A stretch of 64,000 bases of DNA from Prochilodus magdalenae (lineage: Eukaryota; Chordata; Actinopteri; Characiformes; Prochilodontidae). Shown here one piece after another: positions 22,880 through 34,248 of this stretch (positions within the stretch are counted from its first letter, which is position 1; the number at the start of each line of letters is the position of its first letter). The stretch is taken from NCBI GenBank assembly GCA_024036415.1, contig JAMWET010000477.1:344501-408500 (forward strand), written 5' to 3'. The notes beneath the pieces are model-generated. The model saw only the letters and a list, made by a program, of their open reading frames with translations. It did no database searches and was not told where the DNA came from. The position numbers and the translations under genes are program-made.

Positions 22880-24090
22880 TCTAGATTAAAGGAAGTTCTT
22901 GACACTGTCAACCAGTAAAATGGAAGAAAAACTCACATATTCTGAAAAATCCACAGATAAATGAGGAAATACACCAGTTTAGGAGAATTTGTCGTAAATC
23001 GAGCGCTTATAGAGGAAAACAAAACTGCAGGTCCACTACGATATTTTCTGAGAGAAGATCTTCACCTACAATAATGCAATGACAATAGCCATACCTCTCT
23101 GGTTTAACTAAACACAAAGACAATATGAAAGTCCTCTTCTCCACCATAGACTTCCTAATTAATCCTAAACAGGTCTTATGGGGACTTCTGAAACCTGTAA
23201 AGAGTTTGTGAATTCATTTTCAAAATAACTAGCACTAATAAGACAGACCACAGCTCAGCAAGCTAGTTCAAATAACCCTCCTGACAAACCATCTACATCA
23301 GTAATGACATCTTTCTCTATTATCGGTTATCAGGATCCTACAGCTATTACAGACATATTGGGTTCATAAACATGTGATCTTAATCCTGTTCCCACTCCAA
23401 CTTTCATAGCTACGCTGATGACATGCAGTTATACACCTCCATTGCATTGGGTAATCTAAACTCAGAAAGACTTCGAAGGTGTGTCTCACATTTCTCAGTT
23501 GATGTCACAGAATTTTCTACAACTAAATGTTGAAATACAAATTCTCGTTATTAAAACTCAGAGAACAATGCTTTATGACAAACTCAGTTCTTTAGCTACT
23601 AATGTAAAACCTGAAATACGAAACCTGGGCGTGATCTTAAACTCTCAGCTTAGTTTTATGCAACTGAGTCACTAAAATAGTTTTTTATCTTTTAAGAAAC
23701 ACTGATAAAGTTTGTCTCTGAGTGATGCAGAGAAACTTGTTCATGCGTTTGTTACAAGCAGAACTGATTACTGAAATGCGCTCCTTACTGGGGTTCCTAC
23801 CTGTATCTATTAGAATAGACTTTAAAGTCCTGGTGCTGGTCTAAAAACTCTGAATAATCTAGCACCTGCTTACATCACAGAACGTCTCTCTGTTTATGGT
23901 CCAGCACGTGATCCTAGATCTACAGATGCTGGCCTGCTGCAAATACCTTCTGTAAAATACAGGAAACATGGAGAGACCTCTTTCTCTATGCTTTTAAACT
24001 GTGGATCTCAATTCCAGCTTTAGGTAGTCAGGCTCAGTGCTCACACGCAAGAAACATTTAAAAACATTTCAGCATTTACTTAAAACTACA
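22880..24090 (+). pseudogene. L2-clade LINE remnant (reverse transcriptase, 3' half)
   Basis: Broken plus-strand frames follow the order of an L2-like ORF2: an NEEIHQFRRICRKS linker (about 22960), KVLFSTIDFLINPKQ (about 23125), the reverse transcriptase catalytic box YADDMQLYT (23411-23437), NFLQLNVEIQILVI (about 23510), a VKPEIRNLGVILNSQLSF block (about 23600), LSDAEKLVHAFVTSRTDY (about 23715), and the C-terminal LNNLAPAYITERLSVYGPAR region (about 23850). Frameshifts and stops are numerous and the 5' half, including the endonuclease, is missing, which is typical of an old 5'-truncated insertion. A dinucleotide tract and a Tc1 remnant follow directly. Confidence 0.75.
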
Positions 24091-24099
24091 TTAGCATGA

Positions 24100-24106
24100 T
24101 ATTTGA

Positions 24107-24142
<36 letters not shown>

Positions 24143-25320
24143 ATGTGTATACGACCACTGACACCTTGCACAAGACGGGCAAGACACAAAAGGTCATTGC
24201 CAAAGAGGCTGGCTGTTCACAGAGCTCTGTATCTACGCACATTAATAGAGAGGTGAAGGGAAGGAAAAGATGTGGTAGAAAAAAGTGTACAAGCAATAGG
24301 GATAACCACACCCTGGAGAGGAGTGTGGAACCAAACCCATTCAAAACTGTGGGGGAGATTCACAAAGAGCGGACTGCAGCTGGAGTCAGTGCTTCAAGAA
24401 CCACCACGCACAGACGCATGCAAGACGTGTTTTTCAGCTGTCGCATTCCTTGTGTCAAGCCACTCTTGAACAAGAGACAGCGTCAGAAGCGTCTCGCCTG
24501 GGTTGAAAACAAAAAGGACTGGACTGCTGCTGAGTGGTCCAAAGTTCTGTTCTCTGGTGAAAGTAAATTTTGCATTTCCTTTGGAAATCAAGGTCCCAGA
24601 GTCTGGAGGAAGAGAGGAGAGGCACAGAATGCACGTTTCTTGAGGTCCAGTGTTAAGTTTCCACAGTCAGTGATGGTTTGAGGTGCCATGTCATCTGCTG
24701 GTGTTGGTCCACTGTGTTTCCTGAGGTCCAAGGTCAACGCAGTGTCTACCAGGAAGTTTTAGAGCCAGACCCAACTTTATGAAGATGCAGATTTCATTTT
24801 CCAACAGGGCTGGCAAGGCCACACAGTGCAGAGTACCTGGTTTAAACCTGGTATCCCTGTTCTTAAAATTGGCCCGGTAACTTGCCTGACCTTAACCCCA
24901 TAGAAAATCTAGGGCATTGTGAAGAGAAGATGCGATACGCCAGACCCAACAATGCAGAAGAGCTGTCAACTGACTATCAGAGCAACTACAGCAGTGCCAC
25001 AGACTGATCGACTACATGCCAAGCCGCATTTCTGCAGTAATCCAGGCAAAAGGAGCCCCAACTAAGTATTGAGTGCTGCACATGCTCATACTTTTCATCT
25101 TCTTACTTTTCAGTTGGCCAACATTTCTAAAAATCCTTTTTTGTATTGGTGTCAAATGATATTCTAATTTTCTGAGATACTAAATTTGGGGTTTTCATTA
25201 GTTGTCAGTTATTATCATCAAAATTAAAAGAAATAAACACTTGAAATACAGCAATCTGTGTGTAATGAATGATTATAATATACAAGTTTCACTTTTTGAA
25301 TGGAATTACTAAAATAAAAT
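24100..25320 (+). mobile_element. Tc1-like element, decayed, plus orientation
   Basis: The transposase pseudogene 24166-25072 is followed by the family's 3' untranslated segment (AGTTGGCCAACATTTCTAAA, ATTTTCTGAGATAC, AGTTGTCAGTTATTATCATC) up to about 25320. The 5' end is replaced by (TG)n that joins the L2 remnant. Terminal inverted repeats are not recognisable. Confidence 0.75.
24166..25072 (+). pseudogene. Tc1-like transposase pseudogene
   Basis: The frame begins within the helix-turn-helix region (KVIAKEAGCSQSSVSTHINR) and runs through the catalytic core to a TGA at 24679-24681, where the usual MVWGAMSS tryptophan has become a stop. Recognisable pieces continue to the TKY-type C terminus with stop at 25070-25072, with further stops and frameshifts. 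The first catalytic Asp is lost (LFSGESKF in place of LFSDESKF) and the second is also replaced (FQQGWQ). The enzyme is dead. Confidence 0.85.
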
Positions 25321-25714
25321 AAAAAAACATGATCTAAAGAAAAGCAACAGGTATGTTTGAATTATGGCACTCTAAGGTCACTCGTTATTCTTTCATTGTG
25401 CTTGTTTGTTTATTGTATGTGTGTGTGTGTTTTGACAGTAAGAATGGCTGGTGCTGTATATATTAAAATTATGTCTTTCTGCATGTTTTACTGTTGCTGG
25501 GGTTGCTGTCACGTAATAATTGTTCTGGCAATATTTCATGTAAATATTTATATCACTATTACATAATGGCAAGGAGTCATTTTAGCTAACCTCATTTTCC
25601 ACTTCCACTCTTGTTAGCATTCACAATCATATGTTTTCATTGCAACAAACACATCTTACATCTGTCTCACAACTGTTTTCCTAAGTTTGGGCATATTGTC
25701 ACTGTCTAATGAAA

Positions 25715-25880
25715 AACATTTATCTCCATTTTTGTCAATTTTGACGTTTATGCATCATTTGAACACAACAGATGCTGTTTACACAGTGTGCGAATTTCAT
25801 GATGAACGGACCAACAAAAATAGCCCAAATGTGTTTGAATAAAGTCTGGTTTCATTGACTTACATTAGAATTATATTAGG
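25715..25880 (+). repeat. Dispersed repeat, copy 1 of 2
   Basis: Contains TTTATGCATCATTTGAACAC, ATTTCATGATGAACGGACC and CATTGACTTACATTA. A second copy in the same orientation is at 28310-28490, diverged by roughly a tenth to a fifth. No coding frame; an unclassified interspersed repeat, perhaps of non-autonomous DNA type. Confidence 0.7.
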
Positions 25881-26389
25881 TTTTTTAGTTACTATTTTGG
25901 AGATCCTCGATTTTCTTTAGACAGCAATGATATGCAAATACAATAAACCATAGAACTTGTCATATCACACATCATAATGTTTTATGCCTGCAACAAGCTT
26001 TCTGTCTTTTGATTGATTAGTGGCCACCACTAATGTTTGCGTATTTGAATTAAAGCTGTTCTTACTTGACCTACTGTTGACAGCTAGGTTGTCAGTTCGG
26101 CCTCATAAGTATTGTACTTTATGGTTTGCATACAATGGCCAAACAAGACATTCAGATTGTTAATTACTGCAACTGATTTAAAAATCTCACTGCATGTACA
26201 TGTGACTGGCTGTGAGACTGATAGAGCTGTTGGCTGTGTGGAGAGGAAGGAGAGCTGCTGACTATGACACAGAAGAAAGCAGAGTGTCAAAGAGAAACAA
26301 ACATTCGTTAAAGTTCAAGGTTTTAAAGCTGGCTCAAAATGACCAAAAAACAAATAAATAAATAATATTTTCAGTCAGTGCTCTTTCAT

Positions 26390-26600
26390 GCATCGTTTCT
26401 TTTTTGCCCTGTTCTGTTTCTTTCCTTTCCCTTTCTTTTTCGCCCTCTCTTGTCCTGTCCTAGCCTTTTCCTTCCCTGCATCTTTCCTGTCCTTTCTGTT
26501 CATTTACTGTTTATCTTTGCCTTTGTCCTGTCCTTTTCCTGCCTATTTCATGCCTTGTCTCTCTCCTGTACTGTTTTTGCATGTGCATCTACATACCTGT
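26390..26600 (+). repeat. Pyrimidine-rich TCCTGTCCTTTTCC-type tandem region
   Basis: Nearly pure C/T on the plus strand with loose repeats of CCTGTCC and CCTTTCC. The two overlapping open frames here come from this composition. Such mirror-like polypyrimidine tracts can form triplex DNA. Confidence 0.6.
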
Positions 26601-26667
26601 CAATATTGTGGGGCCAATACATAGACTTCCATTTATTTCATAGAGAATTACCCAAACCTTGGTCAGA

Positions 26668-26870
26668 ACTACTCCTAACCCTAATCCTGTAACCTTAACC
26701 CTAATCTTACTCCTAACCAGAACTACTAATAGCCTAACCCTAAGCTTAAAATTACCTTAACCTCAAACTTATCCTAACCATATCCCTAACCAGAACTACT
26801 ACTGCCCTAAACCTTACCAAACACTCAAATCCTAAACTTAAATCCAAAACTAAAATTGAAACACTGTTCA
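26668..26870 (+). repeat. Degenerate telomere-like (CCTAAC) repeat block
   Basis: Many copies of CCTAACCCTAA, AACCTTAACCC and CCTAACCAGAACTACT. The 22-base phrase ending in CCAGAACTACTA recurs three times. Interstitial degenerate telomeric-like blocks of this type are common in fish. Confidence 0.7.
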
Positions 26871-26999
26871 CAACTAATCAAGAGATCAGAGTTCTACAAA
26901 TTACAGAAGGTAATTACTACAAAGTCAGCCCTACAATGTCAGAAACCACAAGTCTGTCTGAGAGTAATTAAAAGAATTTTTCCTTACTTTTTTTACGGC

Positions 27000-27090
27000 A
27001 CCAACTAATCGACTATTAAATCATTTGCCAACTAATACGGTAATTTTCCTTAATTTACCAAGTCGATTAGTCATTGTACCCCTAACGAGT
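27000..27090. repeat. Short hAT-like inverted repeat (CGACTA/TAGTCG type)
   Basis: ACTAATCGACTATTAAATC on the left and AAGTCGATTAGTCATTGTAC on the right are roughly inverted. The right end CATTGTACCCCTAAC resembles fish hAT-type termini. Confidence 0.4.
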
Positions 27091-27220
27091 TTACACTCTG
27101 TGCCTACATAAACATAGATAGTGTGTGTTTCTCACAATAGCAATATCCTACCAAATTCATTTCAAAACACAGCCATGACCACACTGCACTACACACAGAA
27201 AAAAAAAGATTCTTAACAGA

Positions 27221-27345
27221 AGCACACACCACACACAACACACACACCACACAGAACACACACACCACACAGAACACACAAATAAATAAATTAATAAATG
27301 AATGAATAAACAAACGAATAAGTAAATAAATAAATACATGGGGGG
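27221..27345 (+). repeat. CA-rich 18-bp tandem, then (AATA)n and (G)11
   Basis: Tandem ACACACCACACAGAACAC units (27221-27280), then AAATAAATAAATTAATAAATG arrays (27280-27338) and an 11-base G run (27341-27351). Confidence 0.8.
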
Positions 27346-28309
27346 GGGGGGTCTTTAGGACTGCAATAGAGACGGTGCTGCAGCACACCCTGTTCTCTAC
27401 CATGCTATGTGTGCGTGTGTGTGTATGTGCGTGTGTGTATTCTTCTGCTTCTGCTGCATTTGAGGAACCATCTGTTCTAAAGAGCAGCTCTGAGTCATCC
27501 CCCCGGACACAAACCCATACACACACACTGATGATGTAAGACCCCCCTGACAGAGTTTACCTCCATCTAACAGGCCAGAAATAAATCAGTCTTTACTGCA
27601 TCACAGCCTCAGACTGCGTCAGTGTGTAAAGGGTGTGTTAACTTTAACACACTATAGTGTGTAGTTATGAAGCAACACTATTTGTTTTACTATTTGTTTT
27701 AATTTTTAGCTCTCTGGCACATTTTTCAGGGATTCATTGATGGTGCATTTTTACATTATGCACCATCAATCACATCACATTTCCAGTACTTTCTATTAGC
27801 TCAATAGAAGATCTATGTAGAGCACAACATAAATACAATAAACAAGAAGACAATTGACCCTGTATCTCATCAGTAGGCAGTGGGTGTGGAGGGGTATTAT
27901 TCAGAAATCAGCCCTACACTCACTGACCTTCACGTTGTGTCATTTTTGTGCCAGGAAATACGTCTTTTTAATAAACTGAAGAACTGTGCAAATGCAACTG
28001 TACTGTGTGTGCACGTGTTTGTATTTATGGCCTGCATGCAGCTTGTGTTAAAAGTGTAGTACAGGATTAGGATTTATTGCCATTTCCTTTAGAGCTAATC
28101 CAAGTGCAGTCAGTACACCTACAGTACACGGGGCTAAAATATACAATCAAGTATTCCTTTACTCCAAATGTGGCTGATCAGCCAAAAATGTTTGGTGTCA
28201 AAAGTCCGCTTCTTTCATTTTGCAGTGAACTGAAGTACATTATGTAGCTTTACAACAGCAGTATGAAATCATATAGGCCTTTTGGGATTACATGTCATCG
28301 CTGTGCAAA

Positions 28310-28490
28310 GAAAAACAAGTATCTCCATTTTTGCAGAATTTTACTTTTATGCATTGTTTGAAACACATCAGCTGCTGTTTACATTGTGTGGAAATTTCAT
28401 GATGAATGGACCAACAGAAATGGCACAAAATCATTTGGGAACAATAAAGTCTGGCTCCATTGACTTACATTAAATTTAAAATAGGTTTTA
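28310..28490 (+). repeat. Dispersed repeat, copy 2 of 2
   Basis: Matches 25715-25880 in the same orientation: TTTATGCATTGTTTGAAACA, ATTTCATGATGAATGGACC and CATTGACTTACATTA. This copy has a longer stretch between the second and third landmarks. Confidence 0.7.
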
Positions 28491-29410
28491 GAGTTTAGAC
28501 ACCAAACATAAGGCTACATCTGAGATAAAGTGAAAACAGTGAATATTTGATTTTTTTAGCAAACCATCACTTTAACCGTTGCCTGATGTGGGGCTAGTGT
28601 TCAGAATAACAGTTTATGCAGATCAAAGCCTAAAAGCCAATCTAGGACAATTAAGAGAGGACCCTTCTGTCACTACGCAAGAAAACACACACGTGCAGGC
28701 GCACACACACAAACACAACAAGAACAATGTATTTTCTCGTATGACCTTCACTGGTGGTTGATCTGTCCCCTGTAAACTCCACTGTCTGGCACTCTAGTAA
28801 CTAAGTTAAAACACATCAGTAACATATCAAATCCATTATACCGCTAAATAACTTCACAGCTCCTTCTCCAACAGTCATTGTCCTAGAGCGGTCCAGAAAT
28901 GTAGATGCAGCCCCCTAATGGATGTTGTAGAGGGAGACAATGTCAAGAAAACCTCTCTAGGAGCATGTGAAAAAAGCACTGGGAGGAACCTAGATTCAAA
29001 ATGGCAACCCATCCCCCCATGAGCTGCACAGGATTGTCATCTGTTTATCTAATGAAAGACATTTACTAAGCAAAACCTGCTAAAACCATCACTTATCACG
29101 CTACATTACACTCCCGGTCAACATCTCAGAATAATTAGCACAATCATCTGCTGTTAAATGGAAATGTAAATACGATGCTGCGCTGTATAAGCAGTAAAGC
29201 CTATTATCCTGTCCTATTAAAAGTAATATGGATGGATATATTATCTTTTATCTTTACTATGTAAAATTTAGAATGTGCGTAAGAAAGCCACTGCGTTGCA
29301 CACAATGCCGGGCATCTGATGGTCTTGTTTCAGGGGTCAAGGTATTGGTATGCTGTCAGTGAGGTTAAAGGTCAACGTGGTGTAAAGACAATGTTGCATA
29401 ACTGCTCTCT

Positions 29411-29445
<35 letters not shown>
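29411..29445 (+). repeat. (TG)17 microsatellite
   Basis: Uninterrupted TG array about 1 kb inside the presumed sh3gl2 intron 1. Confidence 0.95.
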
Positions 29446-29446
<1 letters not shown>

Positions 29447-29584
29447 GGAGCAATTTACACAGTTTGTGTGCTAACAAAACATCTCAATGTTGAGTAAGAT
29501 TTACTAAACAATCCCTGTACGTTTAAACACATATCGACTTTATTACATTCTGTTACTGACAGCTTTTTCTACCTTAGCACCTAT

Positions 29585-30060
29585 AGAATTGCATTAACAC
29601 CCTGTACAGCTCCCAGTGCTTCCTAAACACTTACAGCCTCACAACTCTACATTAACATCTACAGTGTTGCATTAACATCTGCAGTGCTGCATTAGCACAC
29701 TGTTATATCGCATTAACATGTTGTGGTGTTGCATAAGCACTGGGCAGAGATGCGTTTGAGCCTACTGTGATGCATTAATCAGTGGATCTTTAACCGGTCC
29801 TCGGGAAACCCAGGAGGTCCAGATTTTTGTTCCAACCTAGCTTGCAGCAGCGAATGGGACATAGCAATACGTGGACCGTCTGGAGGTCCCTAAGGAACCA
29901 GTTTGAATATTAATGGCGTTAACACATTATAGTGTTGCATTAACATCTACAGTGCTTAATTAACACAATACACTGCCGCAATTACACGTTACGACGATGC
30001 ATTAATGTACAGCGTTCAACCGACTATTCCAGTGCTACATCTAAATGTGCAGCATCGCAC
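29585..30060 (+). repeat. GCATTAACATCTACAGTGTT minisatellite, about 21-bp unit, interrupted
   Basis: Degenerate tandem copies such as CATTAACATCTACAGTGTTG, CATTAACATCTGCAGTGCTG, CATTAACATGTTGTGGTGTT and, after an interruption at 29776-29920, CATTAACATCTACAGTGCTT. It lies 350-800 bases downstream of sh3gl2 exon 1 in the intron. Confidence 0.7.
29776..29920. mobile_element. Small fold-back element inserted in the minisatellite
   Basis: Left end CTTTAACCGGTCCTCGGG and right end, inverted, TTCAAACTGGTTCCTTAGGG, with internal GGAGGTCC repeated. It interrupts the 21-bp tandem array, so it inserted later. Resembles short hAT-derived repeats of fish. Confidence 0.5.
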
Positions 30061-30400
30061 CAGCAAGAGAGCTACAGCTACACGCACATCACATCCCCCA
30101 TTCCGTCAGCTCTGATCCGGGTACTTGCGTGCGTCGGCGTGAGCAAGGTTTTATTACTACAGCACGACTGCTCGAGTCAGTGTGGTGACGAGAACACAGT
30201 ATAGAAAAGATCAAACGACGTGCAAATAAATGGCACCAGCTCAGTCACTGAGAGGACGCAGTAATAACAGCAGAGCCCTGCGGGTGTAGCACACACTGCT
30301 GTGAACACACACAGACACTGCTGCACTCGCGCTCTCGTGCAAACACAATGACATGCAGCACTAGTCGTGTTGTTGCTGCACATTTCAGACGGCGTCTTAC

Positions 30401-30445
30401 CTGAGTGGCTTTGTGGAACTGCTTCTTCAGTCCGGCTACAGACAT
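30401..30445 (-). CDS. sh3gl2: Endophilin A1, first coding exon (exon 1)
   Basis: On the minus strand the ATG at 30445-30443 opens 15 codons reading MSVAGLKKQFHKATQ and ends at a GTAAGA donor (30400-30395). This is the N terminus of the endophilin A family, the amphipathic helix H0 that inserts into membranes and precedes the BAR domain. Endophilins bend membranes and recruit dynamin and synaptojanin during synaptic-vesicle endocytosis. The FHKATQ ending fits SH3GL2; SH3GL1 and SH3GL3 have YKASQ and HKASQ. The exon ends in phase 0. The start context is ATC before the ATG, with A at -3. An in-frame upstream ATG at 30610 would add a low-complexity extension rich in His and Thr that is unlike the family, so the internal ATG is preferred. 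I did not find exon 2 (BAR-domain start) between here and base 1; first introns in this family are long. Paralog a or b cannot be told. Confidence 0.87.
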
Positions 30446-30720
30446 GATTCCAACTGCGGCTAGGCTCGGTTCGGTTCGACGACGTGTGTGCGCGCGGGCG
30501 CGTGTGTGTGTGTTTACCTGCTGTGTGTATGTATCTCTGTCGTGTTTGTGTGTGTGCGCGCGCTGTGTGTCGTGCTGCAGGTGAAATCCTCGCTCGCTGT
30601 CTTCCACCACAGGGATGTCCTGCAGAGGGGGCGGGGCTTAGTGGTGATCAGACCACAGTACACCAATCATTCGCGTCCCTGCTCCTTTGGCGTCACACAG
30701 ACACCCCTTTCTGATATGCA
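30446..30720 (-). promoter_or_regulatory. sh3gl2: sh3gl2 5' UTR and CpG-rich promoter
   Basis: The segment upstream of the endophilin ATG is clearly richer in C, G and CpG than its surroundings. It includes alternating GCGCGC/TGTG tracts (30488-30565) and a consensus GC box, GGGGCGGGGC, near 30628-30637. No TATA box is evident, which fits a CpG-island promoter. The transcription start cannot be placed from sequence alone. A CAGGTAAAC at about 30515-30523 on the minus strand could act as a donor for an intron in the 5' UTR. Confidence 0.55.
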
Positions 30721-30949
30721 GGGCAGATCGGTCCAAAATACCTCCATGCCACCATTCCTCTATCCTTTCTTCAGTCATTTCTTCGTCTCTTCCTCCATCC
30801 GTTTCTCCTTCATCTATCTTTCCATCCCTTTCACAGCCATCCATGTCTCTATACGTCCTTCCATCACCATCTCTTTAACCCTTCCTCAATCTGTCCATAC
30901 ACCCACACCTATATCTAGCCATCTCCTCGGCATCCATCCACAGCTCTGT

Positions 30950-32690
30950 CTATTCCTCCTTCATCTAGCTGTGCTTGTTTCTTATTCACTTTTAATGCAG
31001 ACACAGACATTTATCTCTGACTGTGTAACGACTTGCCCTCTGATGGTTTGCATACCGAGTGGAGCTCATTTTATTATCATGAGATTAAAAGAATACAGTT
31101 CTCATTTTAAAACGATAACGCCACAGTGTCTGCGTGCTCATTGCTGTTTTGTGTGACTGCACGTCTGATGCGGGTGGTGACCAGGTTTTTCCATGTGGTC
31201 AGTAAAATCAGGTTTGATTCCATGTTCACTGAAAACTACATTAGGTGCGGTCTGGGGATTTAGAGACCCCTCTGGTGGAAATGTGTAACTGCACATAACG
31301 TGCCGAAGAACGTTTTGAAAGGTTGGATGCTTCGGACGCCTCTGCTGAGTGGATGAATCTGATGATTGCATGTTCAAACTTGGAGAAGGACGTGTCTTCC
31401 GAGGATGTAAGTAAATGCTCTACTGTTTTCATCTAATCTTCATTAGTATAATGTTGATTTTGCATCTAAGACATAAACCTAACGCTGGACCTTCTTTTTC
31501 AGGGTTGTTGATGTTAATATGAAAACATGCATGCTGTAGTCTGACACCCCACTTTTTATAGGCTTATTTCAGACTTACAGGGTGTTTTTCCCTCTTGATG
31601 CATGCCGTGGAAAAATAAACACATTAAACAAATAGTTTAGCTTCTACTTAGAATAATCACAAGAACCAGTGCTGCCAGTGAAAGAGTAAGATTTCCTAAA
31701 TTAAAGACGAAGGCATACAAAGGTTTAATATTGAGTTGTGCCAAGAAATAAATCAGTTTTCATACACCTGGGGGCAAGGTGGGATCTGCTCCTCACTTTC
31801 CCCTCGCATTTGACCCTTTCTCGTCCCATCAAAACACATGAGTTTTAAATTTGATTGGCGGCCCACATGAACCACCTACTTGGAGGTTTTCCAGTGTTGG
31901 CCAACCACATCTCCTAGCAAAAGTAACTCGGCTTATTTTGCCACTGATAAGCATTAAGCTAACACAAAGGCACCTTTGTATCTTCTTCTTATTATCAAAC
32001 ACCTGGTGCACTTTTACACTTTTTATAGATTTTCTTTGCTGCTCGCTAAAACAATCATTAATACTGGCTATAGTTCTCATTACTATTGGGTTCTAATGAT
32101 GACTAACAGTTATGTATAATCACATTGACCATAGACCTGGACCACCGCCATGGACCATATATTGGTCATACTGGTTATACTGTATGTTATACCATAGTCA
32201 CATATTCTGTCTTTAGCAACCTGATTACACCAATCTGCATTTTTCATTCCAATTTTAAAACTTTTAAAGAACCATTTTCATTAACCCTTCAAATCATTAA
32301 CACTACAACTGCCAAACACACTGCCTATCAACTAAAATCTATCAGCACAAAGAAGTCAGTTCAGAAGGCCTCATCACATCATATTAATCTAAACCTTCAG
32401 TTTATAAGGTGTATGAAATGCTATCTAAATGTGAACAGTAATCTGGCCTCTAAATGCCTTACTGAGAGACGGAAATTACATCACTTACCCTCAGCCGTCC
32501 ATGTCTATTCTTAGCGACCCAACACGCAAGCACTTCATTAGGTTATTTCAAGGCACACTGTGTAATTTAAAGCTACAGGCAAACACATACAACCCAATCC
32601 AGACCTTATAGTTATTTACCTTGTTATTGTGTGATTCTTGTATTTACAGGTTTGATAATGATTTAAAAACCATGCATGTTTGCAAAAAAA
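30950..32690. other. Upstream of sh3gl2, no gene recognised
   Basis: Pyrimidine-rich ATCC/TCCA stretch (30740-30960), then unique AT-rich DNA. Open frames here have no recognised domain. Confidence 0.5.
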
Positions 32691-32698
32691 TGAATGTA

Positions 32699-32860
32699 CA
32701 GTGGTGAATGAAAGTTTGTGAACCCTTTAGAATTTTCTACATTTCTGCATAAATTTCACCAAATACCTCATCAGATTTTCTGAAAGTAGACAAAATATTA
32801 CGTTTGGTTATTTAGTTATTGAGGAAAATGATCCAGTATTACATATCCAATATTGCACAT
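32699..32860. mobile_element. Solo terminal repeat of a Tc1-like element
   Basis: Begins after TA with CAGTGGTGAATGAAAGTTTG and continues TGAACCCTTTAGAATTTTCT, TTTCTGCATAAAT and TTATTGAGGAAAATGATCCA, the long inverted terminal repeat of a common fish Tc1-like family. Neither the transposase nor the partner end is present. Confidence 0.65.
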
Positions 32861-34248
32861 CCAATATTACATACTTGACCTGTTCTCGAGCAGGTTAGGC
32901 ATGCAGCATAATTTGCCAAGGGATGTAGCACTACGGTTATGACAGAGCACATCCAGGGTTAGAACTACGCCCAAAGTAAGAAATTAGGTAAGTAATCTTG
33001 CTTCATGAAACAGGCTTCCAGACCCTGATAAAACGGTTACCTAGAATAGAAGAAATCTAGCACCAGGCTGAGACCTGAAAACCTGCGCCCTAGCATTTGC
33101 CTGCAAAGTGTAACATTGCTGCTTTGCCTTGTTCTTGTTTTGTTTTGTTCCCTCCTTGTTTACCTTCTGCCTCTTGTCTCATTCTATGTGCTGTTTTGTG
33201 TTTTTGGCTAACTGCCTAGTCCTTGTTGCTCCTTGTCTCATGTTTTGCACCAGTGTCATGTCTGTGGCCTTTTACAGCTCCCAGGCATTTCCTATTTGTC
33301 TTCCCATATATTTATCTGTCAGTTTATTTGTTAGGTTGCATGGTACTGTGTTGTTCTCTTCTTTTAAAGTTGGTTTTTTGATTCCTCAGCAGGCATTTTG
33401 GACCACAGTTAGCTATAAACTCACACTATGTCTTGTTGCATTCTGCACTCTTACCTCCATCTTTATTGCACCTTTAACATTTCCTAATGTATCCACCAGA
33501 AAAGCTTCCCTGTGAAACTAAGCTACTGCTGAATAATACAGATTTAAATAAATAAATAAACAAACAAAGAATAAATGAATAATGGACTCCGCAACTATCA
33601 AGTGTTGTCCTAAACTGCTTAATGTACTTCTACTCTTCCAGCACCACGGACAGCGACCAGCTCATGGTCTCTAAACCTTGGTCCTGTTAGTCATAAATGT
33701 TGTTGTTGTTAGAAAGCCTATCATTTTAATAATAAATTCATTTTAAATAATCATGAGCTGATAAACTGAATCAAGTGATGAGGGGAACTAAAAACTAAAA
33801 AGACAAATTATACTGGAAACTAAAATAACTTATTAGCTACACAAATAACTGAATAAATATAACACTATAATAAACAGTGGTTTATGTAAATGTTAGTTTG
33901 CCAAGAAAACGTGCAGTTTCCCTTTTACCTTCATGTATATACTTTTTTTTTACTAATTTTATACCCAATAAAGTAAACAGGCTCTTGCACTGGGTGCAAC
34001 ACTTACTAAACTTAAGCAAGTTACATTGTTGTAGTCTGAAAGAGGTAGATATATGGACTCATTATTGTTATTATTATTATTGCAATAACATCTGTTTTTG
34101 CAACTTATATACTTACATATTCTTCCGTATTTAAACGGTATGGACTTGCCTTGTAGTATGATTTTGGGCATAGGCTGTATCACTGGTCAGTGTAGAAACA
34201 ATTTAGCCTGAAAGCTAAAGCTGGGATTAATTTTTTTTCTGTTTTGGT

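Noticed and set aside
26378..26692. Phe/Leu/Pro-rich frames
   Set aside because: By-product of a polypyrimidine repeat; parallel frames in two registers.
1..30400. sh3gl2 exon 2 (KVSEKVGGAEGTKL-type) on the minus strand, and the next mink1 CNH exon (LRVYYLSWLRNKI-type) on the plus strand
   Set aside because: Looked for both by eye and did not find them; a short diverged exon could have been missed, so absence is not proven.
30488..31156. 222-codon plus-strand frame opposite the sh3gl2 start
   Set aside because: The first part translates GT/CG simple sequence of the promoter and 5' UTR, the rest is pyrimidine-rich DNA; no domain and no splice-flanked continuation.
33129..33515. 128-codon hydrophobic frame with Cys/Phe-rich segments
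   Set aside because: T-rich sequence resembling a worn interspersed repeat; no conserved motif, no splice context.
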